This document shows positions 1 to 7,440 of a stretch of DNA of 64,000 nucleotides, one piece after another. The notes under the pieces were generated by a model. It did no database searches and was not told the DNA's origin. It saw only the letters and a list, made by a program, of their open reading frames with translations. Position numbers and translations under genes: made by a program. Where the stretch lies: the NCBI RefSeq assembly GCF_013410355.1, contig NZ_JACCFI010000001.1:496001-560000 (forward strand). Reading direction: 5' to 3'. The first letter of the stretch is position 1, and every line of letters begins with the position of its first letter. Source of the stretch: Agromyces hippuratus (lineage in GTDB: Bacteria > Actinomycetota > Actinomycetes > Actinomycetales > Microbacteriaceae).

Positions 1-1039
1 GGGCGCCCACGGCAAGACCACGTCCACCGGCATGATCGTCACCGGCCTGCTCGCGCTCGGCGAGGATCCGAACTTTGTCAACGGCGGCGTCATCGAGGGG
101 CTCGGCGTCTCGTCGGCCGCGGGCGCCGGCGAGCTGTTCGTCGTCGAGGCCGACGAGTCCGACGGCTCCTTCCTGCTCTACGACACCTCGGTCGCGCTCA
201 TCACGAACGTCGACCCCGACCACCTCGACCACTACGGCTCGCGCGAGGCCTTCGAGCAGGCGTTCGTGACGTTCGCCGACGGGGCGCGCGAGCTCGTCGT
301 CGTCTCGTCCGACGACGCCGGAGCCAAGCGGGTCACCGAGAAGCTCTCGCACGAGCACGTGGTCACCTTCGGCCAGGCTGCGGATGCCACGGTGCGCGTG
401 CACTCGGTCGAGACCGACGGGCCCGTCTCCTTCGCCGTCGACTACGCCGGCGCGACCTACCGCGCCACGCTGCGCATCCCCGGACTGCACAACGCGATCA
501 ACGCGGCGGGCGCCTTCGCGGTGCTCGTCGGCCTCGGCTTCGACCCCGAGGCATCCCTCGCCGGCATCGCCAGGTTCGCGGGAACCGGTCGACGCTTCGA
601 ACTGCACGGCACGGTCGGCGGCGTCAGCGTCTACGACGACTACGCGCACCACCCCACCGAGGTCGCGGCCGCGCTGGCCGCCGCCCGCACGGTGGTCGGC
701 GAGGGCCGCATCATCGCGGTGCACCAGCCGCACACCTACAGTCGCACTCAGACCTTCGCCAAGGAGTTCGCCGAGGTGCTCGAGCAGTACGCCGACGAGA
801 CGGTCGTGCTCGACGTCTACGGCGCACGCGAAGACCCCGTGCCCGGTGTCACGGGCGCCCTCGTGAGCGAGCGGTTCGCCGACCCGGCGCACGTCGCCTT
901 CGTGCCCGACTGGCAGCAGGCCGCCGACTACACGGCGAGCATCGCCCGCGACGGCGACTTCGTGATCACGCTCGGCTGCGGTGACGTCTACCGCATCGTG
1001 CCCCAGCTGCTCGGCTCGCTCGAGCGCGAGCGCGGATGA
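1..1039 (+). CDS. murC: UDP-N-acetylmuramate--L-alanine ligase, 5' end missing
   Basis: Cytoplasmic Mur ligase that adds L-Ala to UDP-MurNAc with ATP, the first amino acid of the peptidoglycan stem. The frame is open from base 2 and starts inside the ATP-binding P-loop (GAHGKTTSTG), so roughly the first quarter of the protein lies left of the window; 345 residues are visible. Downstream are the central domain (EADESDGSF, TNVDPDHLDHY) and the C-terminal domain with the DDYAHHPTEV motif typical of MurC. It ends in TGA at 1037-1039 and ftsQ starts 13 bases later, as in the usual dcw order. The first ATG inside the window (32) is internal, not the true start. Confidence 0.97.
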   Translation, partial: GAHGKTTSTGMIVTGLLALGEDPNFVNGGVIEGLGVSSAAGAGELFVVEADESDGSFLLYDTSVALITNVDPDHLDHYGSREAFEQAFVTFADGARELVVVSSDDAGAKRVTEKLSHEHVVTFGQAADATVRVHSVETDGPVSFAVDYAGATYRATLRIPGLHNAINAAGAFAVLVGLGFDPEASLAGIARFAGTGRRFELHGTVGGVSVYDDYAHHPTEVAAALAAARTVVGEGRIIAVHQPHTYSRTQTFAKEFAEVLEQYADETVVLDVYGAREDPVPGVTGALVSERFADPAHVAFVPDWQQAADYTASIARDGDFVITLGCGDVYRIVPQLLGSLERERG

Positions 1040-1052
1040 CGCCGGAGCCCGC

Positions 1053-2108
1053 GTGAAACGGCCTCAGGGGTTCGACGGACCGGCTGCGCGGGCGCCGCGC
1101 GCACCTCTGCCGGCGCCCGACGCCGACCGCACCTCGACGCCCGCCGCGCGTCCCTCTCGCGCGCCGCGGCCGGCGCCCGATGCGGACCGCACCTCGACGG
1201 AGCCGATCGCGATCGTGGTCACGACGCCCGTGCCTCCGCTCGTGCCGGGCACGGCTCCGACCCCGGCGGCGGGCCGCGTACCGTCGCAACCGCCGCGTGC
1301 CGAACATGACGACGAAGTGACCGCCCCCTCGACCTCGAAGAGCGAGCGGGCGGCCAAGCGCGAGCTCGCCGCAGCGGCCCGGGAACGCCGGAAGTACGAA
1401 CGGCAGGAGGTGCGGCGGTTCACGAAGCGATCCCGTCGTCGTCGGATCGTGTGGTCGGTCGTGCTCGGCGCGATCGCGGCGCTCGTCGTCGTCGTCGCGG
1501 TCGGCGCCTACTCGCCGCTCATGGCATTGCGCGAGGTGCGCGTCGAGGGCGCCGCACGCATCCCGGTCGCCGACGTGCAGGCGGCATTCGACGATCAGCT
1601 GGGCACTCCGCTGCCGCTCATCGCGAGCGCCGACGTGCTCGCCGCGCTCTCGGACTTCCCGCTCATCGAGACGTATTCGACCGAGACGATCCCGCCCGGC
1701 ACCCTCGTCGTGCGCATCGTCGAGCGGGTGCCGGTCGGCGTCGTCGACACCGGGAACGGGCTCGAGCTCGTCGACGCCGCAGGCGTCGTCATCGAGCGCC
1801 CGACGGAGCGGCCCGACGGGCAACCGCTGATCGTCGCGGAGGGCGGCGTGGCAGGCGAGGGCTTCCGCGCCGCTGCCGCGGTCATCAGGAGCCTGCCGCC
1901 CGAGGTGCGCGGGCAGCTCGTCGGCGCCTCAGCGGCGACGGCCGACGACGTGCAGCTCGAGTTGTCGACCGGCGCGACCGTCGTCTGGGGGAGTGCGGAG
2001 GAGTCCGCCGCGAAGGCGGCCGTGCTCGCGAGACTCATGGCCGCGGCACCGCCCGACACGGTCGGCGAGTACGACGTGTCGTCGCCGGCCAGCGCCGTCA
2101 CGCGGTAG
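1053..2108 (+). CDS. ftsQ: cell division protein FtsQ/DivIB
   Basis: Single-pass membrane protein of the divisome that links FtsZ-ring proteins to septal wall synthesis. I chose the GTG at 1053 (351 aa), just after murC; the frame is open further upstream but would overlap murC. The first ~125 residues are a long, low-complexity Pro/Ala/Arg cytoplasmic tail with two near-repeats (APDADRTST), then a basic stretch (RRRRIVW), one membrane segment at about 131-152, a POTRA domain beginning LREVRVEGA, and the FtsQ beta domain. The position between murC and ftsZ supports the call. The repetitive N-terminus is typical of actinobacterial FtsQ and makes the exact start uncertain. Confidence 0.93.
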   Translation: MKRPQGFDGPAARAPRAPLPAPDADRTSTPAARPSRAPRPAPDADRTSTEPIAIVVTTPVPPLVPGTAPTPAAGRVPSQPPRAEHDDEVTAPSTSKSERAAKRELAAAARERRKYERQEVRRFTKRSRRRRIVWSVVLGAIAALVVVVAVGAYSPLMALREVRVEGAARIPVADVQAAFDDQLGTPLPLIASADVLAALSDFPLIETYSTETIPPGTLVVRIVERVPVGVVDTGNGLELVDAAGVVIERPTERPDGQPLIVAEGGVAGEGFRAAAAVIRSLPPEVRGQLVGASAATADDVQLELSTGATVVWGSAEESAAKAAVLARLMAAAPPDTVGEYDVSSPASAVTR

Positions 2109-2286
2109 CGGCAGCCGGAATTCGGCCGGATCGCGGCCGATCCGCCCGGCGGTTCGCGACACGCGGGCGAGCCTTTCGCGGCAGAGGCCGTCGGGAGCCT
2201 ACCGTCATCACAGGAATTGCATACTCAGCAAAACTTTAACCTTCGACTAGAGGTTCAGGGTTCAGAGTTCGCACGGAAGGCCGGTC
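2109..2286 (+). promoter_or_regulatory. ftsQ-ftsZ intergenic region, probable ftsZ promoter and leader
   Basis: This 178-base gap is clearly more AT-rich near 2216-2262 than its surroundings (TTGCAT at 2217, then AAAACTTTAACC), which is where an ftsZ promoter is expected. A short inverted repeat (AACCT...AGGTT) lies around 2238-2256. I cannot place -35 and -10 boxes with confidence. A GGAAGG just before the ATG at 2287 can serve as ribosome binding site. Confidence 0.4.
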
Positions 2287-3480
2287 ATGTCGACAAACCA
2301 GAACTACCTCGCCGTCATCAAGGTCGTCGGTATCGGCGGCGGCGGTGTCAACGCCGTCAATCGCATGATCGAGCTCGGCCTCCGCGGCGTCGAGTTCATC
2401 GCGATCAACACCGATGCGCAGGCGCTGCTCATGTCGGACGCCGACGTGAAGCTCGACGTGGGGCGCGATCTCACTCGCGGCCTCGGCGCCGGCGCCGACC
2501 CCGAGGTGGGCCGTCGTGCCGCCGAAGACCACGCGGAGGAGATCGAGGAGGCGCTCGCGGGCGCCGACATGGTCTTCGTCACCGCGGGTGAGGGCGGCGG
2601 CACCGGAACCGGCGGCGCTCCCGTCGTCGCACGCATCGCCAAGTCGATCGGCGCGCTCACCATCGGTGTCGTCACGAAGCCGTTCGGCTTCGAGGGCAAG
2701 CGACGCCAGACGCAGGCCGAACAGGGGGTCGCGCGCCTGAAGGAAGAGGTCGACACCCTCATCGTGGTGCCGAACGACCGGCTGCTCGAGATCAGCGACC
2801 GCGGCATCTCGATGCTCGAGGCCTTCGCCACGGCCGACCAGGTGCTGCTCGCCGGTGTCCAGGGCATCACGGATCTCATCACGACCCCCGGCCTCATCAA
2901 CCTCGACTTCGCCGACGTGAAGTCGGTCATGCAGGGCGCGGGATCCGCGCTCATGGGCATCGGTTCGTCGCGGGGGGCCGATCGCGCGATCAAGGCCGCA
3001 GAGCTCGCCGTCGCGAGCCCGCTGCTCGAAGCCTCGATCGACGGTGCCCACGGCGTGCTGCTGTCGATCCAGGGCGGGTCGAATCTCGGCATCTTCGAGA
3101 TCAACGACGCCGCCCGGCTCGTGCAGGAGGCGGTGCACCCCGAGGCGAACATCATCTTCGGTGCCGTCATCGACGACACGCTCGGCGACGAGGTGCGCGT
3201 CACGGTGATCGCGGCCGGCTTCGATGGCGGTGAGCCGAACGCGAAGCCCGTCGAGGCGCGACGCACGAACTTCGTGCCCGCTGCCGTCGGCGCGGCGGTC
3301 GGCGGCGGCGGAGCCATCTCGAGCGAGGCCGCCGATGTGATCGCCGAGATCGACATCGACGAGCTCGTCGAGACCGCGAACTGGGGCGAGGTCGAGCCGG
3401 CGACGGCCGACCAGATCGTCTCGGACCCCGCGTTCGACACCGACGACGACGACCTCGACATCCCCGACTTCCTGAAGTGA
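2287..3480 (+). CDS. ftsZ: cell division GTPase FtsZ
   Basis: Tubulin-like GTPase that polymerises into the Z-ring at midcell. The 397-residue protein shows the whole GTPase core: the GIGGGGVNAVNRM start, INTDAQAL, the tubulin signature GGGTGTGGAP near residues 100-110, and the synergy-loop region with NLDFADVKSVM. An acidic linker leads to a C-terminal tail (DDDDLDIPDFLK) that fits the conserved peptide used to bind partners such as SepF, whose gene lies just downstream. The ATG at 2287 has a GGAAGG upstream. The next gene overlaps the stop by 4 bases. Confidence 0.99.
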   Translation: MSTNQNYLAVIKVVGIGGGGVNAVNRMIELGLRGVEFIAINTDAQALLMSDADVKLDVGRDLTRGLGAGADPEVGRRAAEDHAEEIEEALAGADMVFVTAGEGGGTGTGGAPVVARIAKSIGALTIGVVTKPFGFEGKRRQTQAEQGVARLKEEVDTLIVVPNDRLLEISDRGISMLEAFATADQVLLAGVQGITDLITTPGLINLDFADVKSVMQGAGSALMGIGSSRGADRAIKAAELAVASPLLEASIDGAHGVLLSIQGGSNLGIFEINDAARLVQEAVHPEANIIFGAVIDDTLGDEVRVTVIAAGFDGGEPNAKPVEARRTNFVPAAVGAAVGGGGAISSEAADVIAEIDIDELVETANWGEVEPATADQIVSDPAFDTDDDDLDIPDFLK

Positions 3481-4169
3481 GCGACGCGAGGCCGGCCGCC
3501 GAGTCACTGGCAGGGCGCCTCGCCGAGGTGACCGGCCGGGTGTCGGATGCCGCGCGAGACGCGGATCGCGACCCTGCCGAGATCACGACGATCGTCGTCA
3601 CCAAGTTCCATCCCGCGTCGCTCGTCGAGCAACTCGCCGAGCTCGGCGTGCGCGACGTGGGCGAGAACCGGCATCAGGAGGCGCAGGCGAAGGCCGCCGA
3701 GCTCGCTGCACTCGACCTGCGCTGGCATTTCGTCGGGCAGTTGCAGAGCAAGAAGGCCAGGCAGGTCCGCGCCTACGCCTCGGCCATCCACTCGGTGGAC
3801 CGGCCGGCGCTCGTCGACGCGCTGCGTTCCGACGAGGCATCCGTCGACTGCTTCGTGCAGGTGAACCTCACCGACGACGCAGGCCGCGGCGGCGTCGCCC
3901 CCGATGACCTCGAGGCGCTCGTCGCGCACGTGCTCGAGACCCCCGGACTGCGCCTCCGTGGGCTCATGGCGGTCGCGCCGCTCGGAGAACCGGCGCGCCC
4001 GGCGTTCGCCCGCGTGCGCGCCATGTCGGAGCTGGTGCAGAAATCGGACCTGACTGCGCGCGATCTGTCCATGGGGATGTCGCACGATTTTCGCGACGCG
4101 ATCATGGAGGGTGCGACACACCTGAGAATCGGAACGGCAATCACCGGGAATCGGCCGGTCGCCGGTTAA
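3477..4169 (+). CDS. YggS/PLPBP family pyridoxal phosphate-binding protein
   Basis: Single-domain, alanine-racemase-fold protein of the COG0325 family, involved in PLP homeostasis; no enzymatic reaction is established for the family. The GTG start at 3477 overlaps the ftsZ stop (GTGA), implying translational coupling. The PLP lysine is in TIVVTKFHP (about residue 40), followed by GENRHQEAQAKA and WHFVGQLQSKKA, and a C-terminal LSMGMSHDFRDAIMEG phosphate-binding loop. At 230 aa it has the usual family length. Its place between ftsZ and sepF is conserved in Actinobacteria and Firmicutes. Confidence 0.95.
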   Translation: MSDARPAAESLAGRLAEVTGRVSDAARDADRDPAEITTIVVTKFHPASLVEQLAELGVRDVGENRHQEAQAKAAELAALDLRWHFVGQLQSKKARQVRAYASAIHSVDRPALVDALRSDEASVDCFVQVNLTDDAGRGGVAPDDLEALVAHVLETPGLRLRGLMAVAPLGEPARPAFARVRAMSELVQKSDLTARDLSMGMSHDFRDAIMEGATHLRIGTAITGNRPVAG

Positions 4170-4202
4170 CCTCGAAGAGACGGAACACAGACGGAGGCAG
4201 CG

Positions 4203-4679
4203 ATGTCGAACCCGCTCAAGAAGACGATGGTCTATCTCGGACTCGCCGATGAAGAGCTCGAAGAGGAGACCACGCAGGCCCACGCGCCCGCACCGGTGAC
4301 CCCGGTCGCGAACGCGGCGCCTGCACCGAGGACCGGTGCATCGGTCACACCGCTGCGCAAGAACCATGTCCAACCGAGCACACCGCAGGCGGAGATGAAC
4401 GAGATCCTGACCGTCCACCCGCGTCAATACCGTGACGCGCAGGTGATCGCCGAGTCCTTCCGTGAGGGAGTCCCCGTGATCATCAACCTCTCGCAGATGT
4501 CGGATGCCGACGCGCGTCGTCTCATCGACTTCGCGAGCGGCCTCTCGCAGGGCCTCTACGGAAAGATCGAGCGCGTGACGAGCAAGGTGTTCCTGCTCTC
4601 GCCCGCCCATGTGGTCGTCTCGGGGGAGACCGGCGAGAGTGAGGGCGACGTGGACGCGTCGTTCTTCACGCACGCGTAG
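4203..4679 (+). CDS. sepF: cell division protein SepF
   Basis: SepF binds the C-terminal tail of FtsZ and tethers it to the membrane; in Actinobacteria, which lack FtsA, it is the main membrane anchor. The 158-residue protein has an N-terminal MSNPLKKTMVYLGL segment that can form the lipid-binding amphipathic helix, a Pro/Ala/Thr linker, and the compact C-terminal SepF domain from about residue 65 (QYRDAQVIAESFREGVPV, then INLSQM and FASGLSQGLYG). A strong GGAGG lies before the ATG at 4203. Neighbours ftsZ and divIVA agree with its role. Confidence 0.97.
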   Translation: MSNPLKKTMVYLGLADEELEEETTQAHAPAPVTPVANAAPAPRTGASVTPLRKNHVQPSTPQAEMNEILTVHPRQYRDAQVIAESFREGVPVIINLSQMSDADARRLIDFASGLSQGLYGKIERVTSKVFLLSPAHVVVSGETGESEGDVDASFFTHA

Positions 4680-4685
4680 CCCGTC

Positions 4686-5003
4686 GTGGGCGCGCTGGCA
4701 ATCGTCTGGAACATCCTCTACATCCTGCTGCTCATCTACTTCTTCGTGATGTGGGGGCGGTTCGTCCTGGATCTCGTACGCACGTTCAACCGTGCATGGC
4801 GCCCTCGTGGCGCCTGGCTCGTGGTCGTCGAGGCCGTCTACAGCCTCACCGATCCGCCCGTGCGCTTCTTCCGGCGACTCGTGCCGCCGATCCGCATCGG
4901 CCAGGTCGCATTGGATCTGGGGTGGAGTCTGGCCATGCTCGTCGTGATCGTGGCGATGACCGTGGTGTCCCTTCTGGCACAGGCGGCGTCCGTGCCCGGC
5001 TGA
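4686..5003 (+). CDS. YggT family membrane protein
   Basis: Small (105 aa) integral membrane protein of the YGGT family (COG0762) found in division clusters of Gram-positive bacteria; the precise function is not known. Two hydrophobic segments are visible, about residues 3-30 and 75-102, with a loop containing the family signature DPPVRFFRRLVPPIRIG. The GTG start at 4686 lies 6 bases after the sepF stop, so the two are cotranscribed. It resembles the YlmG proteins of cyanobacteria and plastids. Confidence 0.9.
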   Translation: MGALAIVWNILYILLLIYFFVMWGRFVLDLVRTFNRAWRPRGAWLVVVEAVYSLTDPPVRFFRRLVPPIRIGQVALDLGWSLAMLVVIVAMTVVSLLAQAASVPG

Positions 5004-5065
5004 TGATCTCCTGCGAGGGATGAGGTCGAGACGATCGGCACTCACGACTCTGAGGATGTCTTTGC

Positions 5066-5071
5066 TACCGT
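5066..5071 (+). promoter_or_regulatory. possible divIVA -10 element (TACCGT)
   Basis: The 115-base gap between yggT and divIVA is AT-richer than the coding DNA and contains TACCGT at 5066, about 47 bases before the divIVA ATG. A -35 box is not obvious. A separate divIVA promoter would fit the high level at which Wag31/DivIVA is made in relatives. Confidence 0.35.
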
Positions 5072-5118
5072 TAGCTGAACGTGATCGAACAGTTCGACAG
5101 ATTTGAGGGTGGAAAGCC

Positions 5119-5814
5119 ATGGCGCTAACTCCGGAAGATGTGGTCAACAAGCGCTTCCAAGCGACGAAGTTCCGGGAGGGGTATGACCAAGACGAGGTCG
5201 ACGACTTCCTCGACGAGGTCGTGGTCGAGCTTCGTCGACTGAACGGGGAGAACGAGGAGCTGCGTCAGCGGCTGTCCGCGGCCGAGGCCCGTGCTGCGGA
5301 GGCCGCCAAGGCTCCCGCCGCCGCTGCGCCGGCAGCTGCCGCGGTCTACACCGAGCAAGCGGCTCCGCCGCCGACGGTCGCCGTGCCGATGCAGCAGCCC
5401 GTCTCGCAGCAGTCGGACTTCGACGAGCAGGCGAGCACGACGAACCTCCTGCAGCTCGCCCGTCGTCTGCACGAGGAGCACGTCCGCGAGGGCGTCGAGA
5501 AGCGCGATGCGCTCATCGCCGAGGGCCATGCCACTGCGGCGCGGGTCGTCGCCGAGGCCGAGGCCAAGCAGCGCGCGCAGATCGGTGTGCTCGACCAGGA
5601 GCGCGTCGCCCTTGAGAAGCGCGTCGACGAGCTCCGCGTGTTCGAGCGCGACTACCGCGCGAAGCTGAAGAACTACATCGAGGGTCAGCTCCGCGAGCTC
5701 GACACCGCAGCGCCGGTGCAGGTCACCGGCAACCAGGGATTCTCGTCGCCTGTGGGCGCGTCGGGTCTGCCCGCTGAGCAGCCGGCACCGACGTTCCAGG
5801 GCTTTGGAGGCTGA
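5119..5814 (+). CDS. divIVA: DivIVA/Wag31 polar growth scaffold
   Basis: Coiled-coil protein that gathers at curved membranes and directs polar cell wall growth in Actinobacteria. The 231-residue protein begins with the conserved DivIVA lipid-binding domain (ALTPEDVVNKRFQATKF, DEVDDFLDEVV), followed by a short first coiled coil, an Ala/Pro/Gln-rich spacer (about 55-105), a second coiled coil (about 110-195) and a Pro/Gly-rich tail. This architecture is that of Wag31. A GGTGGAAAG precedes the ATG. The last codons overlap the proposed lspA start. Confidence 0.97.
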   Translation: MALTPEDVVNKRFQATKFREGYDQDEVDDFLDEVVVELRRLNGENEELRQRLSAAEARAAEAAKAPAAAAPAAAAVYTEQAAPPPTVAVPMQQPVSQQSDFDEQASTTNLLQLARRLHEEHVREGVEKRDALIAEGHATAARVVAEAEAKQRAQIGVLDQERVALEKRVDELRVFERDYRAKLKNYIEGQLRELDTAAPVQVTGNQGFSSPVGASGLPAEQPAPTFQGFGG

Positions 5815-6421
5815 GCGGGCCGCGAAGGTCGGCTCCACCACCGCCCTCCTGGTCGTGGCCGGCGCCGCACTCGCGGCGTACGGCCTCGACCAGCTGAGCA
5901 AGTTCCTCGTCGTCTCGAACCTCACCGAGGGCGAGGTCGTGCCGGTGCTCGGTTCGCTGCTCCAGTGGCAGTTCGTGCGCAACCCCGGTGCGGCCTTCTC
6001 GCTCGCGAGCGGAATGACCTGGATCTTCACGATCCTCGCCGCCGGCGTGATCACCTTCATCGTGTGGTTCGCACGTCGCATCCGCTCGATCGCCTGGGCC
6101 GTCGTCTTCGGGCTCCTGCTCGGCGGAGTGCTCGGCAACCTGACCGACCGGCTCTTCCGTGAGCCGTCGTTCGGCCTCGGGCACGTGGTCGACTTCATCG
6201 CGACGCCATGGCTCATCCCGGCGATCTACAACATCGCCGACATCGCGATCGTGTCGAGCATGGTGCTCTTCATGATCCTCACGATCCGCGGCATCGGCCT
6301 CGACGGCTCGCGCGAGCTGCGGCCCGTGAAGCGCGACGCGGTCGAGACCGTGCCGAACGAGACGCCCGCCGCCACGGTGGACGGCGACGTTCCGCTCCGC
6401 GAAGCCGCGACCGGAGCCTGA
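5804..6421 (+). CDS. lspA: lipoprotein signal peptidase
   Basis: Aspartic membrane protease that removes the signal peptide of lipoproteins after lipidation of the cysteine. Four membrane segments are visible in 205 residues. Family motifs are present: FVRNPGAAFSL, and the two catalytic Asp regions GNLTDRLFRE and HVVDFI. A polar 35-residue tail follows the last segment. The start is a TTG at 5804 that overlaps the divIVA end by 11 bases, using GCTTTGGAGG as context; no better in-frame start lies before the first membrane segment. It is followed by rluD with a 1-base overlap. Confidence 0.94.
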   Translation: MEAERAAKVGSTTALLVVAGAALAAYGLDQLSKFLVVSNLTEGEVVPVLGSLLQWQFVRNPGAAFSLASGMTWIFTILAAGVITFIVWFARRIRSIAWAVVFGLLLGGVLGNLTDRLFREPSFGLGHVVDFIATPWLIPAIYNIADIAIVSSMVLFMILTIRGIGLDGSRELRPVKRDAVETVPNETPAATVDGDVPLREAATGA

Positions 6422-7341
6422 TGGAGCACCGTTCCTTCCCCGTTCCCGACGGGCTCGAGGGTGCGCGCGTCGACGCGGGCCTTGCGAAGCTCCTCGGCTT
6501 CTCGCGCACCCTCGCGGCCGACATCGCCTCGGCGGGCGGCGTGTCGCTCGACGGGGCATCGGTCGACAAGTCCGACCGGCTCCGCGCCGGCGCCTGGCTC
6601 GAGGTGAGCTGGGAGGAGCCGCGCGGCCTGACCATCGACCCGATCGCCGTGCCCGACCTCGGCATCATCCACGACGACGACGACCTCGTGGTCGTCGACA
6701 AGCCGGCCGGCGTCGCCGCGCATCCCTCGGTGGGGTGGAACGGGCCGACCGTCGTCGGCGCGCTCGCGGCCGCGGGTTTCCGCATCTCGACCTCGGGCGC
6801 GTCCGAGCGACAGGGCGTCGTGCACCGCCTCGACGCGGGCACCAGCGGCCTCATGGTCGTCGCGAAGTCGGAGCGCGCCTACACCGAGCTGAAGCGACAG
6901 TTCCACGACCGCGAGGTGGAGAAGATCTACCACACGGTCGTACAGGGCCACCCCGACCCGCTCGCCGGAACGATCGACGCGCCGGTCGGCCGTCACCCGC
7001 GCTCCGAATGGAAGTTCGCGGTGACCGCCGAGGGCAAGCACGCCGTCACGCACTACGAGACCATCGAGGCGTTCCCCTACGCATCGCTGCTCGAGGTGCA
7101 CCTCGAGACCGGCCGCACGCACCAGATCCGGGTGCACATGGCCGCCCAGCGGCATCCGTGCGCGGGGGACTCGATGTACGGCGCCGACCCGACGCTCTCG
7201 GCGAAGCTCGGCCTCGAGCGGCAGTGGCTGCACGCCAAGCAGCTCGCCTTCGCCCACCCGGCCGACGGTCGGTGGACGACGTTCGTGTCGGAGTATCCGG
7301 CCGACCTCGCGCACGCGCTCGACGTGCTCCGCGGCGACTGA
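6421..7341 (+). CDS. RluA/RluD family 23S rRNA pseudouridine synthase
   Basis: Isomerises uridine to pseudouridine in rRNA. An S4-like RNA-binding domain (about residues 15-80) precedes the catalytic domain with GVVHRLDAGTSGLMVVAKS; the Asp in HRLDAGTSG is the catalytic nucleophile. ETGRTHQIRVHMA is the second conserved block. The ATG at 6421 overlaps the lspA stop (TGATG). The protein is 306 residues, typical for RluD; the frame is open further upstream inside lspA but lacks homology. The exact target uridines cannot be assigned from sequence. Confidence 0.95.
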   Translation: MEHRSFPVPDGLEGARVDAGLAKLLGFSRTLAADIASAGGVSLDGASVDKSDRLRAGAWLEVSWEEPRGLTIDPIAVPDLGIIHDDDDLVVVDKPAGVAAHPSVGWNGPTVVGALAAAGFRISTSGASERQGVVHRLDAGTSGLMVVAKSERAYTELKRQFHDREVEKIYHTVVQGHPDPLAGTIDAPVGRHPRSEWKFAVTAEGKHAVTHYETIEAFPYASLLEVHLETGRTHQIRVHMAAQRHPCAGDSMYGADPTLSAKLGLERQWLHAKQLAFAHPADGRWTTFVSEYPADLAHALDVLRGD

Positions 7342-7440
7342 AACACCACTCGAGCGGGCCGGGCGTCGCCGGGTCGCCGTAGACTTTGATGACCCCGTGA
7401 AGACCCCGAAACACACTCGCCGTACCCGATGAGGAGCCCA

